From JACQPU01 sp039961715 (GTDB lineage: Bacteria; Bacteroidota; Ignavibacteria; UBA10030), in NCBI GenBank assembly GCA_039961715.1, contig JABRVW010000128.1, positions 1-6,991 of the forward strand: DNA of 6,991 bases, in the 5' to 3' direction. Position 1 is the stretch's first letter. Each line of letters starts with the position of its first letter. The position numbers and the translations under genes were made by a program. This document shows, piece by piece, positions 1-5,243 of this stretch. The notes below the pieces were generated by a model, which searched no databases, was not told the origin of the DNA, and saw only the letters and a list, made by a program, of their open reading frames with translations.

Positions 1-774
1 AGGATCCCGTATCTGAATTCAGTGCCGTTCTACGAGTATTTCGAGAAACGGCGGTTTCGCATTCTGCCGGTCACGCCACGCCGCATGGGAGTGCTTGCCA
101 AACGTGGTCAGATCGATGCCGGGCTGTTCTCGCTGGTGGATTTTCTCGAGCAGAGGGATTCTCTCGAGCCGCTGGGATACGGCATTGTGACCCGCGACCA
201 GGTCAAGAGCGTTCTGCTGTTTTCGCGGGGAGGATGGCGGGACCTGGAGGGAAAGACCATCGGGATTACGGACGACACGGCAACCTCGGTTCACCTGCTA
301 AGGGTCATTCTGGAGAAGAAGTACGGCGTGAGGGCGCGATTCGTTCGCATGCACACGGGGGTGAACAAGTACCGCGAGTATGACGCGGTCCTTCTGATCG
401 GCGACGAGGCGCTGAAGTACAGCAGAACAGGCCTGGATGGGTTTGAGATGATTTATGACCTTGCGAGGGAGTGGTATGAGTGGCAAAAACTGCCGTTCGT
501 GTTTGCCGTGTGGGCCATCCGGAAGGGGATGGACCCCGAGGTCAAGGCGGAACTGGCGGGTCAGATCCAGCGGGCTCTCGAACAGGGAGAAGTGGATCTT
601 GAGCGGATCGGAACTGCGCACGCGCGCGCAGTCGGACTTTCGCCCGAACAGGCAGTCGAGTATCTCGCCGGCTTCAAATACCGGATCGGCGAGCGGGAAA
701 TGGAGGCGATCGAATTGTTTCATGGACTTCTGAAAGAGATGGAGGCTCCTGCCAAGCAGGGTACCAATGGCTGA
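1..774 (+). CDS. mqnA: Chorismate dehydratase MqnA (5' end cut by window)
   Basis: MqnA removes water from chorismate to give 3-[(1-carboxyvinyl)oxy]benzoate, the first step of the futalosine route to menaquinone, in the cytoplasm. The frame is open from base 1 and reads RIPYLNSVPFYEYFE. This YLN-containing motif is the conserved N-terminus of MqnA, so the GTG at 22 is an internal Val codon and only a few residues are missing upstream. Other family features are the 'DAGLFSLVDFLEQ' and 'KSVLLFSRGGWRDLEGKTIGI' segments, an ATSVHLLR helix, and a C-terminal 'YRIGEREMEAIELFHGLLKEM' stretch. The fold is that of periplasmic-binding-protein-like enzymes shared with MqnD. The 257 codons seen fit a nearly complete MqnA, and the DAGL/LLFS pattern favours MqnA over MqnD. 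The end overlaps the next gene by 8 bp, and mqnC lies two genes downstream, which supports the assignment. Confidence 0.9.
   Translation, partial: RIPYLNSVPFYEYFEKRRFRILPVTPRRMGVLAKRGQIDAGLFSLVDFLEQRDSLEPLGYGIVTRDQVKSVLLFSRGGWRDLEGKTIGITDDTATSVHLLRVILEKKYGVRARFVRMHTGVNKYREYDAVLLIGDEALKYSRTGLDGFEMIYDLAREWYEWQKLPFVFAVWAIRKGMDPEVKAELAGQIQRALEQGEVDLERIGTAHARAVGLSPEQAVEYLAGFKYRIGEREMEAIELFHGLLKEMEAPAKQGTNG
758..761 (+). promoter_or_regulatory. Ribosome binding site for the TIR-like gene
   Basis: AGGG lies inside the 3' end of mqnA, with 5 nt between it and the ATG at 767. It supports that start and therefore the 8-bp overlap with mqnA. The match is short, so it is a modest site. Confidence 0.5.
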
Positions 775-1582
775 TTCTGCACTGAAACGGTTTGAAGATC
801 TCATCAATCAGGGCGTGCAACTCGTCCCTCTCGGTGGTTTCGAGCATTCCGGGTACAACGCCAGGCTGCAGACGAAATACGTCGAGTGGCGGAAGAGCTG
901 CCTGGAACTGCTCGATCAGATCGGACCAATCGGATTTCCTTACAAGAACAAGATTCTTGGGGATGCCAACGGCGGATTTTTCTTTCAGCCATCGGCCCAG
1001 CTGATTCTGAACCAGATGAAGGATGTTTACGAGAAGTTGAAAGTCTCGCCGGAGCTTGCGATGAGCGCGGAGGCGGCAGAACAAAAGCCCTCGGGCGTCA
1101 CGGTGAGTGAAACAGGCGGGGCGAGGGTGCTCAAGCCTCCCCCGAAGCGAGAAGGGACGGGGCCCGCTGTGAAACCCGCTGCACCGGCCGGCGTTGGAAA
1201 GAAGGTCTATGTCGTGGGGGAGGAGAGCGACGCGCTGAAGCAGCAACTGTCCCAGTTTCTGCAGGAAATTGGACTCGAGGAAGTCACCCTCAAGCGCGAC
1301 CACGGGAAAATGCTCGCCCTCGATGCGATCAAACACGACGACTCGATCAAATGCGCGTTCTTTGTGTTCAATTCGGATGACTTGACGTATGCCATGTTCG
1401 AGCTTGGACATTTCGTGGGAAAGATCGGTGCTGGTCGTGTCATTGTCCTGCACATGACCGACGTTGATTTTCCAAAGAACGTCCCCGGCGTTTCGGTCAA
1501 ACCCATCGTGGTAAAGCTTGAGGAAGCGAGCCTCAGCATCATCAAAGAACTTAAATCCATCGGATATCAGATTTCCCTTTGA
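767..1582 (+). CDS. TIR-like nucleotide-binding domain protein inside the menaquinone operon
   Basis: This 271-residue protein has three parts. Residues 1-97 are a mostly helical domain (pattern F..LI..G......Y...WR..CLELLDQIG..Y) like the region that often precedes TIR-like domains. Residues 98-143 are an Ala/Pro/Gly-rich linker. Residues 144-271 form a Rossmann/flavodoxin-like domain resembling the 'predicted nucleotide-binding protein, TIR-like' family (Pfam PF10137, also called the CAP12/Pycsar effector TIR). Visible family marks are KKVYVVG...D, SQFLQEIGLE, CAFFVFNSDD and MFELGHFVGKIGAGRVIVL, with Glu212 in the FELG motif as the likely catalytic Glu. Related TIR domains cleave the N-glycosidic bond of NAD+. 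Oddities: the usual His-Gly after strand 1 is replaced (VGEESD), and the segment between the DD and FELG motifs is much shorter than I expect for the family. It overlaps mqnA by 8 bp and ends 3 bp before mqnC, so it is co-translated with them. No nucleotide cyclase or other defence gene is visible. The domain call is fairly secure; substrate and role are unknown. Confidence 0.75.
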   Translation: MADSALKRFEDLINQGVQLVPLGGFEHSGYNARLQTKYVEWRKSCLELLDQIGPIGFPYKNKILGDANGGFFFQPSAQLILNQMKDVYEKLKVSPELAMSAEAAEQKPSGVTVSETGGARVLKPPPKREGTGPAVKPAAPAGVGKKVYVVGEESDALKQQLSQFLQEIGLEEVTLKRDHGKMLALDAIKHDDSIKCAFFVFNSDDLTYAMFELGHFVGKIGAGRVIVLHMTDVDFPKNVPGVSVKPIVVKLEEASLSIIKELKSIGYQISL

Positions 1583-1585
1583 CCC

Positions 1586-2683
1586 ATGATGACCGTTGAA
1601 TCCATCATCCGATCTGCCCGCGCGGGAAACAGGCTCGCTCGGGAAGAAGGGCTTTTTCTGCTAAGGAATGCGGAACTGCTCGATTTGGGTGATCTCGCGA
1701 ACGAGATCAGGTTTCGCCGCCATCCGCGCCCCATCGTAACCTTCGTGATCGATACTAATCCCAACTACACGAATATCTGCACCATCGATTGCATCTTCTG
1801 CGCCTTTTATCGTCATCCGGGCGAGGAAGGGGAGTATACGTACTCGGTGGATCACATGATTCAGAAGTTCAAGGAATCGGCTGCGAAAGGCGTGACGACG
1901 GTGCTTCTGCAGGGCGGTGTCAATCCTGCGCTCCCGTTCGATTATTATGTCGAGCTTGTGGAAAGGACAGTGGCTGAGGTGCCGGAGATCCATCCGCATT
2001 TCTTCTCCACATCCGAGATTATCGGGATGGCAGAGGTCTCGGGTCTCACCGTACGGCAGGTTCTGGAGCGGCTGTGGCAGGCGGGGCTCCGTTCGATCCC
2101 CGGCGGAGGGGCGGAGATCCTCTCGGATCGTGTGAAGAAGAAGATCAGCAGCAAAAAAGGAACATCGGCGGACTGGCTGAACGTCATGAAGATCGCGCAT
2201 GAAATCGGCTATAAATCCACGGCGACGATGATGTACGGGCATTTGGAGACCGACGAGGATATCGTCGAACACCTTGAGCAGATACGATCTCTGCAGGATC
2301 AAACCAAGGGATTCACGGCCTTCATTCCCTGGTCCTTCAAGCCCGGGAACACGCCGCTCGAGAAGATCATTCCGCACTATGCGACCCCCATGCGGTATCT
2401 GCAAATGATCGCGTTCTCGCGGATTTATCTGGACAACGTTCCGCACATTCAGGCTTCCTGGTTTTCGGAGGGCAAGAAGACGGGGCAGATCGCCCTGCAT
2501 TTTGGGGCCGATGACTTCGGGGGGACCTTGCTTGAGGAGAACGTGCACGCGGCGGCGAATTTTGTCAACAAGACCAACACGGAAGAGTGCAAGGAGCTCA
2601 TTCGTGAGGCGGGCTTTGTTCCGGCACAACGCTCAACGCTGTATGAGATCCTGGCTGTTGAAGAAGAGAATGCGGCCGCTTGA
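1586..2683 (+). CDS. mqnC: Cyclic dehypoxanthinyl futalosine synthase MqnC (radical SAM)
   Basis: MqnC is a cytoplasmic radical S-adenosylmethionine enzyme. It cyclises dehypoxanthinyl futalosine to the spiro intermediate that MqnD then converts to 1,4-dihydroxy-6-naphthoate in menaquinone synthesis. The 365-residue length is normal for the family. The radical SAM cluster motif is CX3CX2C at Cys65, Cys69 and Cys72 (CTIDCIFC), which would hold the 4Fe-4S cluster. Further family marks are NPNYTNIC just before it, the LLQGGVNP loop (107-114), SIPGGGAEIL (170-179) and TATMMYGHLET (212-222). Either of two adjacent ATGs (1586, 1589) could start it. No Shine-Dalgarno sequence is seen upstream, only the stop of the TIR-like gene 3 nt before, so translation probably depends on reinitiation. 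MqnC and MqnE are related, but the CTIDCIFCAFYR and IPGGGAEI signatures favour MqnC. Confidence 0.93.
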   Translation: MMTVESIIRSARAGNRLAREEGLFLLRNAELLDLGDLANEIRFRRHPRPIVTFVIDTNPNYTNICTIDCIFCAFYRHPGEEGEYTYSVDHMIQKFKESAAKGVTTVLLQGGVNPALPFDYYVELVERTVAEVPEIHPHFFSTSEIIGMAEVSGLTVRQVLERLWQAGLRSIPGGGAEILSDRVKKKISSKKGTSADWLNVMKIAHEIGYKSTATMMYGHLETDEDIVEHLEQIRSLQDQTKGFTAFIPWSFKPGNTPLEKIIPHYATPMRYLQMIAFSRIYLDNVPHIQASWFSEGKKTGQIALHFGADDFGGTLLEENVHAAANFVNKTNTEECKELIREAGFVPAQRSTLYEILAVEEENAAA

Positions 2684-2696
2684 CACGTATGCCGGA

Positions 2697-2718
2697 CCTG
2701 TTCTGCCGGGGGAGCAGG
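2697..2718 (+). terminator. Possible weak hairpin after mqnC
   Basis: CCTGTTC (2697-2703) can pair with GAGCAGG (2712-2718), including one G-T wobble, around an 8-nt loop, starting 14 bp after the mqnC stop. No T tract follows, so it is not a classic intrinsic terminator and could be incidental. Confidence 0.25.
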
Positions 2719-2967
2719 CGATGAAGTGCCTTGCGTCACTTGACAATGTTCGCAAAACTTCCTACCGTCACACGGGGACTTGTTGGGTAGTGAACTGTAC
2801 GAATCCTCCCAATAGCACAGTCAACACAATCTGACGACTCTTGGGGGAATCCGGTTACCATCCCTCCTGCTCCTCTTCAGTCAAGGCTGTCTAACCAAAG
2901 TTCGTGGGGCTCATCTCAGCATTTCCCTGCCTCGGGATCAGAATACCAAATCTGAAGATCATCTGCC

Positions 2968-2974
2968 AAGGGGA
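2968..2974 (+). promoter_or_regulatory. Ribosome binding site of the AraC-type gene
   Basis: AAGGGGA sits 6 nt before the ATG at 2981. It is one of the clearest Shine-Dalgarno sequences in the window and fixes the start of the regulator gene. Confidence 0.65.
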
Positions 2975-2980
2975 CTGTGT

Positions 2981-3409
2981 ATGGCAATCGATATTTCAGT
3001 GATCAAGGAGATGTTGAAGAAAGATCCAAGGAAGGTTCGGCGGCTCGACGACCTCGCTTCCCGTCTGATGATACACCCGGAGACACTCCGCAAGGCCCTC
3101 TGGCGGAACTGGCAGTTGAATTTCTCCGACCTCTGGAATGATGCCGCCGAGGAGAAGATGAAAGAGCTCCTGTTGACGACGGATGATCAGTGCAAGTATA
3201 TCTCTCTTCAGGTGGGGTTCAGGGATGATGTGGGACCCAGATTCTTCAAGCGAAGAACCGGAATGACCATGGTGGAGTTTCGCCTGACCATGAGGCATAC
3301 AGTCGTGCCCCAAGGTGTCGATGATACTAAGAAGGGGAACGGATCACGTCCCGCCAGAGCCAACCGCCAGAATCAACCTTCAAAGTCAACCTCCCGGGTC
3401 AACCTCTAG
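2981..3409 (+). CDS. Stand-alone AraC-type helix-turn-helix protein
   Basis: This is a 142-residue predicted DNA-binding protein. Residues about 20-103 match the AraC/XylS C-terminal DNA-binding domain. The first helix-turn-helix is RRLDDLASRLMIHPETLRKAL (21-40 plus flank). The linker helix, AAEEKMKELLLTTDD, is at 55-69. The second helix-turn-helix includes YISLQVGFRDDVGPRFFKRRTG (73-94), with the signature VGF and FFKR residues, and ends in the usual 'MT..EFR'. No N-terminal ligand-binding or receiver domain is present, so effector sensing, if any, is elsewhere. Residues 106-142 are a basic, Ser/Asn/Arg/Lys-rich tail unlike the family. Its last part is encoded by a 13-bp tandem repeat, so the tail may vary between strains. 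The gene is unlinked to the flanking operons by spacing. Its target is unknown; the downstream pilin-type operon and its own promoter are natural candidates. Confidence 0.8.
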   Translation: MAIDISVIKEMLKKDPRKVRRLDDLASRLMIHPETLRKALWRNWQLNFSDLWNDAAEEKMKELLLTTDDQCKYISLQVGFRDDVGPRFFKRRTGMTMVEFRLTMRHTVVPQGVDDTKKGNGSRPARANRQNQPSKSTSRVNL

Positions 3410-3415
3410 CGCCAA
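3351..3415. repeat. Five-copy 13-bp tandem repeat spanning the end of the AraC-type gene
   Basis: Five head-to-tail 13-bp units start at 3351, 3364, 3377, 3390 and 3403. The first two are CCGCCAGAGCCAA and CCGCCAGAATCAA; the last is CCTCTAGCGCCAA. Positions 1, 2, 11, 12 and 13 (CC...CAA) are identical in all five, and most others differ in one or two units. The array runs through the last 19 codons of the regulator gene, across its TAG stop (3407-3409), and 6 bp beyond. As 13 is not a multiple of 3, each unit is read in a different frame, so selection on protein sequence does not explain the periodicity. Confidence 0.8.
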
Positions 3416-3572
3416 GACAATTTTGTTGCAATTGCGGTTTGAGTGTGCAAGATTTGCGGAGAGCGGGAAAACTTGCGACTGCGATCCCGTCCCCCAATCG
3501 GAAATTGTCCCGAAGAGATCGGAAAAAAAACATCAATTAAGAATAACGAAGCGCCAGTTCAAAAATAGCAAC

Positions 3573-3585
3573 GCCCCCGAGGGGC
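3573..3585 (+). terminator. Possible terminator hairpin after the AraC-type gene
   Basis: GCCCC pairs with GGGGC around a 3-nt CGA loop. The + strand continues TCTCTCAAAA, which is only weakly T-rich. It is the first strong GC stem after the regulator stop, so it may end that transcript, but the stem is only 5 bp. Confidence 0.35.
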
Positions 3586-3631
3586 TCTCTCAAAACGAAT
3601 CCGGCCAGGATTGATTTCAAGGGATGACCTG

Positions 3632-3651
3632 CCCGCCAACAGTGTGGCGGG
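3632..3651 (+). repeat. Perfect 7-bp inverted repeat
   Basis: CCCGCCA (3632-3638) pairs with TGGCGGG (3645-3651) around a 6-nt loop, ACAGTG. The stem is GC-rich and perfect. No T run follows, so it reads as an RNA stem or a protein-binding dyad more than a terminator. Confidence 0.6.
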
Positions 3652-3658
3652 TCGTGTC

Positions 3659-3669
3659 CTTGAGGGCGC
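3659..3669 (+). repeat. 11-bp direct repeat, copy 1
   Basis: CTTGAGGGCGC occurs here and again at 3772-3782, an offset of 113 bp. The two hairpins at 3690-3712 and 3713-3771 lie between the copies. Confidence 0.6.
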
Positions 3670-3689
3670 GTTGTTTTCTCTGTTGTGTC

Positions 3690-3712
3690 TCCCGCTCGAA
3701 CAACGAGCGGGA
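3690..3712 (+). terminator. Strong 9-bp perfect hairpin, terminator or structured leader
   Basis: TCCCGCTCG (3690-3698) pairs perfectly with CGAGCGGGA (3704-3712) around a 5-nt AACAA loop. The following + strand is TCCTCAATTCTTC, moderately T-rich, so it could work as an intrinsic terminator. It also abuts the next hairpin without a gap, which fits a folded leader RNA equally well. Confidence 0.45.
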
Positions 3713-3771
3713 TCCTCAATTCTTCACAAACTTACCTTCGCTACCGCTCGGTAAGTTAGGAAAAATTGGGA
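3713..3771 (+). repeat. Long imperfect hairpin, about 59 nt
   Basis: AACTTACC (3729-3736) pairs perfectly with GGTAAGTT (3750-3757) around a 13-nt loop. Outside it, TTC (3723-3725) can pair with GAA (3760-3762). CAATT (3717-3721) pairs with AATTG (3764-3768), and TCC (3713-3715) with GGA (3769-3771) across a one-base bulge. The structure starts directly after the hairpin ending at 3712 and ends directly before the second copy of the 11-bp repeat. No known riboswitch class is recognised. Confidence 0.5.
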
Positions 3772-3782
3772 CTTGAGGGCGC
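3772..3782 (+). repeat. 11-bp direct repeat, copy 2
   Basis: This second copy of CTTGAGGGCGC begins at the base after the long hairpin. Its last bases also belong to the weak GCGCTC/GAGCGC stem with 3807-3812. Confidence 0.6.
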
Positions 3783-3878
3783 TCACTTTTATGCCGCCAG
3801 GTACGGGAGCGCGGCTACCAGTCTGAACTAATGTACAGGACCGCGTGTAAAAAATCAAGACCTCGCCAGGCCGGTCAA

Positions 3879-5243
3879 ATGTCACACTGGCGTGTGAAAT
3901 CCAGCGAGCCCGATTTTGCACGTTCCGACGGATTTGCGCTTCCGTCAGTTCTCTTTCTGGTTGCCATCCTCACAACATTAGCCCTTTCGCTTCTCTCTTT
4001 CGCTTACCTCGAAAGGAAGATAGCCCTTCGTGAGCTTTTTCAGCTTCGGGCCGAATATGCTGCTCAAAGTGGAATCGCACTGGTTTTGAATGATCTCTCC
4101 GGATCGGTGATTCCGTCATTGCCTCTCGAGCGGAGATACGATTTTCCCGATGGATCCACGGCTCTCACAAACGTCCAACCCTGGGGGCTGCTGTTGGCAG
4201 TCAAATCGAAGGGAATATCACAGAGTATCACGAGCACGCGAAGGTGCCTGGCGGCACAGGAGCCTGCAACGGATTTCGAGAAAGCGCTGATCCTGGCAAA
4301 TGTGAATCATGCTCTTGTGATGACGGGAAATTCACGGATCGTGGGCGATGTGGTTGTCAACCATGCCGGGGTTTCAACGGGATCGCTGCGTGATTACACC
4401 ACGCCATTCAAAATACCGATTCTTGGCAACGTCACGAAGAAGCGGGTCCCGGTGCTGCCAGAGTACATGCGCGACCTCGTCTCGAATCAGCTCTCGATGT
4501 TTGACGGGTTTCTGAGTCGAAAGGGACTCCCGGAATTTGCTTCGGTGGTAGTTAGTACTGGGATACTCAACGTCGACGAAGTTGACGATGCGGTTCAAAT
4601 GATCATCTCGACCGGCCACCTCGTAGTCAGCGGATCAACCCACCGGACATCTCCACTCTACATTGTCTCGGAAGGGAAAGTCTCGCTGGAACGAGCCTCC
4701 GGCCTGCAAGGACTTATAGCCGTTTGCTCAAAGGCTGACATAACCGTGGCGCAGGACTGCACCTTCGAAAACATAATCCTTTACAGCAGGGATTCGATCA
4801 CAGTTGAACCGAACGCAACAGGAAGCGGCCAGCTCATAGCGCCGATTGTGAACGTCAGCAAATCGACCAAGCTTCACTATCCATCATTCGTTCTCTCGAT
4901 TCCTTCGAAAGAGAGTGTCACGCAACGAATCAGTCTTTCAGACACACTGGAGGGACTGGTCATCATGATGACCGACATTTCTGCGTCACCTGAGGATCAA
5001 CTGACGGTGATCGAGAGCGATGCCGTGGTGGTCGGAGCACTGTTCAGCGAAGGAAGCGTCACATTGGATGGACGGATGATAGGGACCGCTGCTGTAAAGG
5101 ATTTCTATTTCTACGAGGCTCCGACACAATACGTCGGATGGATGAGGAAGGGAGCAATTGAAAGGGACAGGCTTCCTGGCGGATTCATGGTTCCACCCGG
5201 GATGGGAGGCACGGGAAGGTTAGGGGTTCTGGAATGGATGTAG
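3879..5243 (+). CDS. PilX/GspK-like minor pseudopilin with beta-rich body
   Basis: This is a predicted inner-membrane-inserted minor pilin of a type II secretion or type IV pilus machine. From the ATG at 3879 it has 454 residues; an upstream in-frame ATG at 3831 would give 470. I prefer 3879 because the leader before the cleavage site is then 18 residues and a weak AGG lies 8 nt upstream, whereas 3831 has none. The leader ends SDG, then FALPSVLFLVAILTTLALS (cleavage expected after Gly), a hydrophobic helix of about 25 residues, then a helix with AEYAAQSGIALVLNDL, as in PilX/GspK proteins. Position +5 is Ser, not the usual Glu, as in GspK-type tip pseudopilins. The body is unusual: many short alternating beta strands with Gly/Ser turns (for example LVVSGSTHRTSPLYIV), suggesting a beta-helix-like domain, with two Cys 11 residues apart. 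It overlaps the next gene by 10 bp. I do not recognise the body as a named family. Confidence 0.75.
   Translation: MSHWRVKSSEPDFARSDGFALPSVLFLVAILTTLALSLLSFAYLERKIALRELFQLRAEYAAQSGIALVLNDLSGSVIPSLPLERRYDFPDGSTALTNVQPWGLLLAVKSKGISQSITSTRRCLAAQEPATDFEKALILANVNHALVMTGNSRIVGDVVVNHAGVSTGSLRDYTTPFKIPILGNVTKKRVPVLPEYMRDLVSNQLSMFDGFLSRKGLPEFASVVVSTGILNVDEVDDAVQMIISTGHLVVSGSTHRTSPLYIVSEGKVSLERASGLQGLIAVCSKADITVAQDCTFENIILYSRDSITVEPNATGSGQLIAPIVNVSKSTKLHYPSFVLSIPSKESVTQRISLSDTLEGLVIMMTDISASPEDQLTVIESDAVVVGALFSEGSVTLDGRMIGTAAVKDFYFYEAPTQYVGWMRKGAIERDRLPGGFMVPPGMGGTGRLGVLEWM
5222..5226 (+). promoter_or_regulatory. Ribosome binding site of the GspI-like gene
   Basis: AGGGG lies 7 nt before the ATG at 5234, inside the preceding gene. 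It supports the start that overlaps the preceding stop codon by 10 bp. Confidence 0.55.

Larger units (their letters stand above)
2684..2980 (+). other. Intergenic region between mqnC and the AraC-type gene
   Basis: No protein-coding potential is evident here. Two small inverted repeats follow mqnC (2697-2718, and AAGTG/CACTT at 2724-2728 and 2737-2741), neither with a T run. A consensus TTGACA lies at 2740-2745, but the hexamer 17 bp downstream (TACCGT) is a poor -10 match, so it is only a possible promoter for the AraC-type gene. The rest, 2830-2960, shows nothing recognisable. Confidence 0.5.
3416..3878 (+). other. Gene-free, hairpin-rich stretch upstream of the pilin-type operon
   Basis: No convincing gene lies in these roughly 460 bp. 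From left to right it holds an ATCGGAAA direct repeat (3497 and 3518), an A-rich patch (3523-3565), four inverted repeats (3573-3585, 3632-3651, 3690-3712, 3713-3771), an 11-bp direct repeat (3659-3669, 3772-3782), and a weaker 6-bp stem pairing GCGCTC (3779-3784) with GAGCGC (3807-3812). It probably holds the 3' end of the regulator transcript and the promoter or leader of the next operon. I see no good sigma-70 or sigma-54 promoter. Confidence 0.6.

Noticed and set aside
1..22. BamHI (GGATCC) and EcoRI (GAATTC) sites at the very start, like a cloning linker
   Set aside because: The same bases encode RIPYLNS, the conserved N-terminal MqnA motif, in frame, so this is native coding sequence.
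22..24. GTG as the start codon of mqnA
   Set aside because: The frame is open to base 1 and the conserved YLN motif lies upstream of the GTG, so this is an internal Val codon and the true start is outside the window.
298..2629. Long minus-strand open frames opposite mqnA, the TIR-like gene and mqnC (298-807, 674-1453, 1661-2629)
   Set aside because: They are complementary to clearly recognised + strand genes, and their products are Arg/His/Leu-rich with no family motifs.
2740..2768. Sigma-70 promoter with TTGACA at 2740
   Set aside because: The -35 is perfect, but the hexamers 16-18 bp downstream match TATAAT poorly, so it is mentioned only as a possibility in the intergenic entry.
3351..3415. 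CRISPR array
   Set aside because: The units are 13 bp, directly abutting and degenerate; there are no spacers and no cas genes.
3315..3614. Open reading frame of 99 codons overlapping the regulator's tail
   Set aside because: It overlaps the AraC-type gene in another frame, runs through the 13-bp repeat and the A-rich patch, and its product shows no family features.
3761..3825. Cyclic di-GMP (GEMM-I) riboswitch, suggested by CAGGTA...CTACCA before pilin genes
   Set aside because: The core GEMM motif with GGGACGCAAAGCC and the tetraloop-receptor helices are absent; only a short GGTA/TACC pairing is shared.
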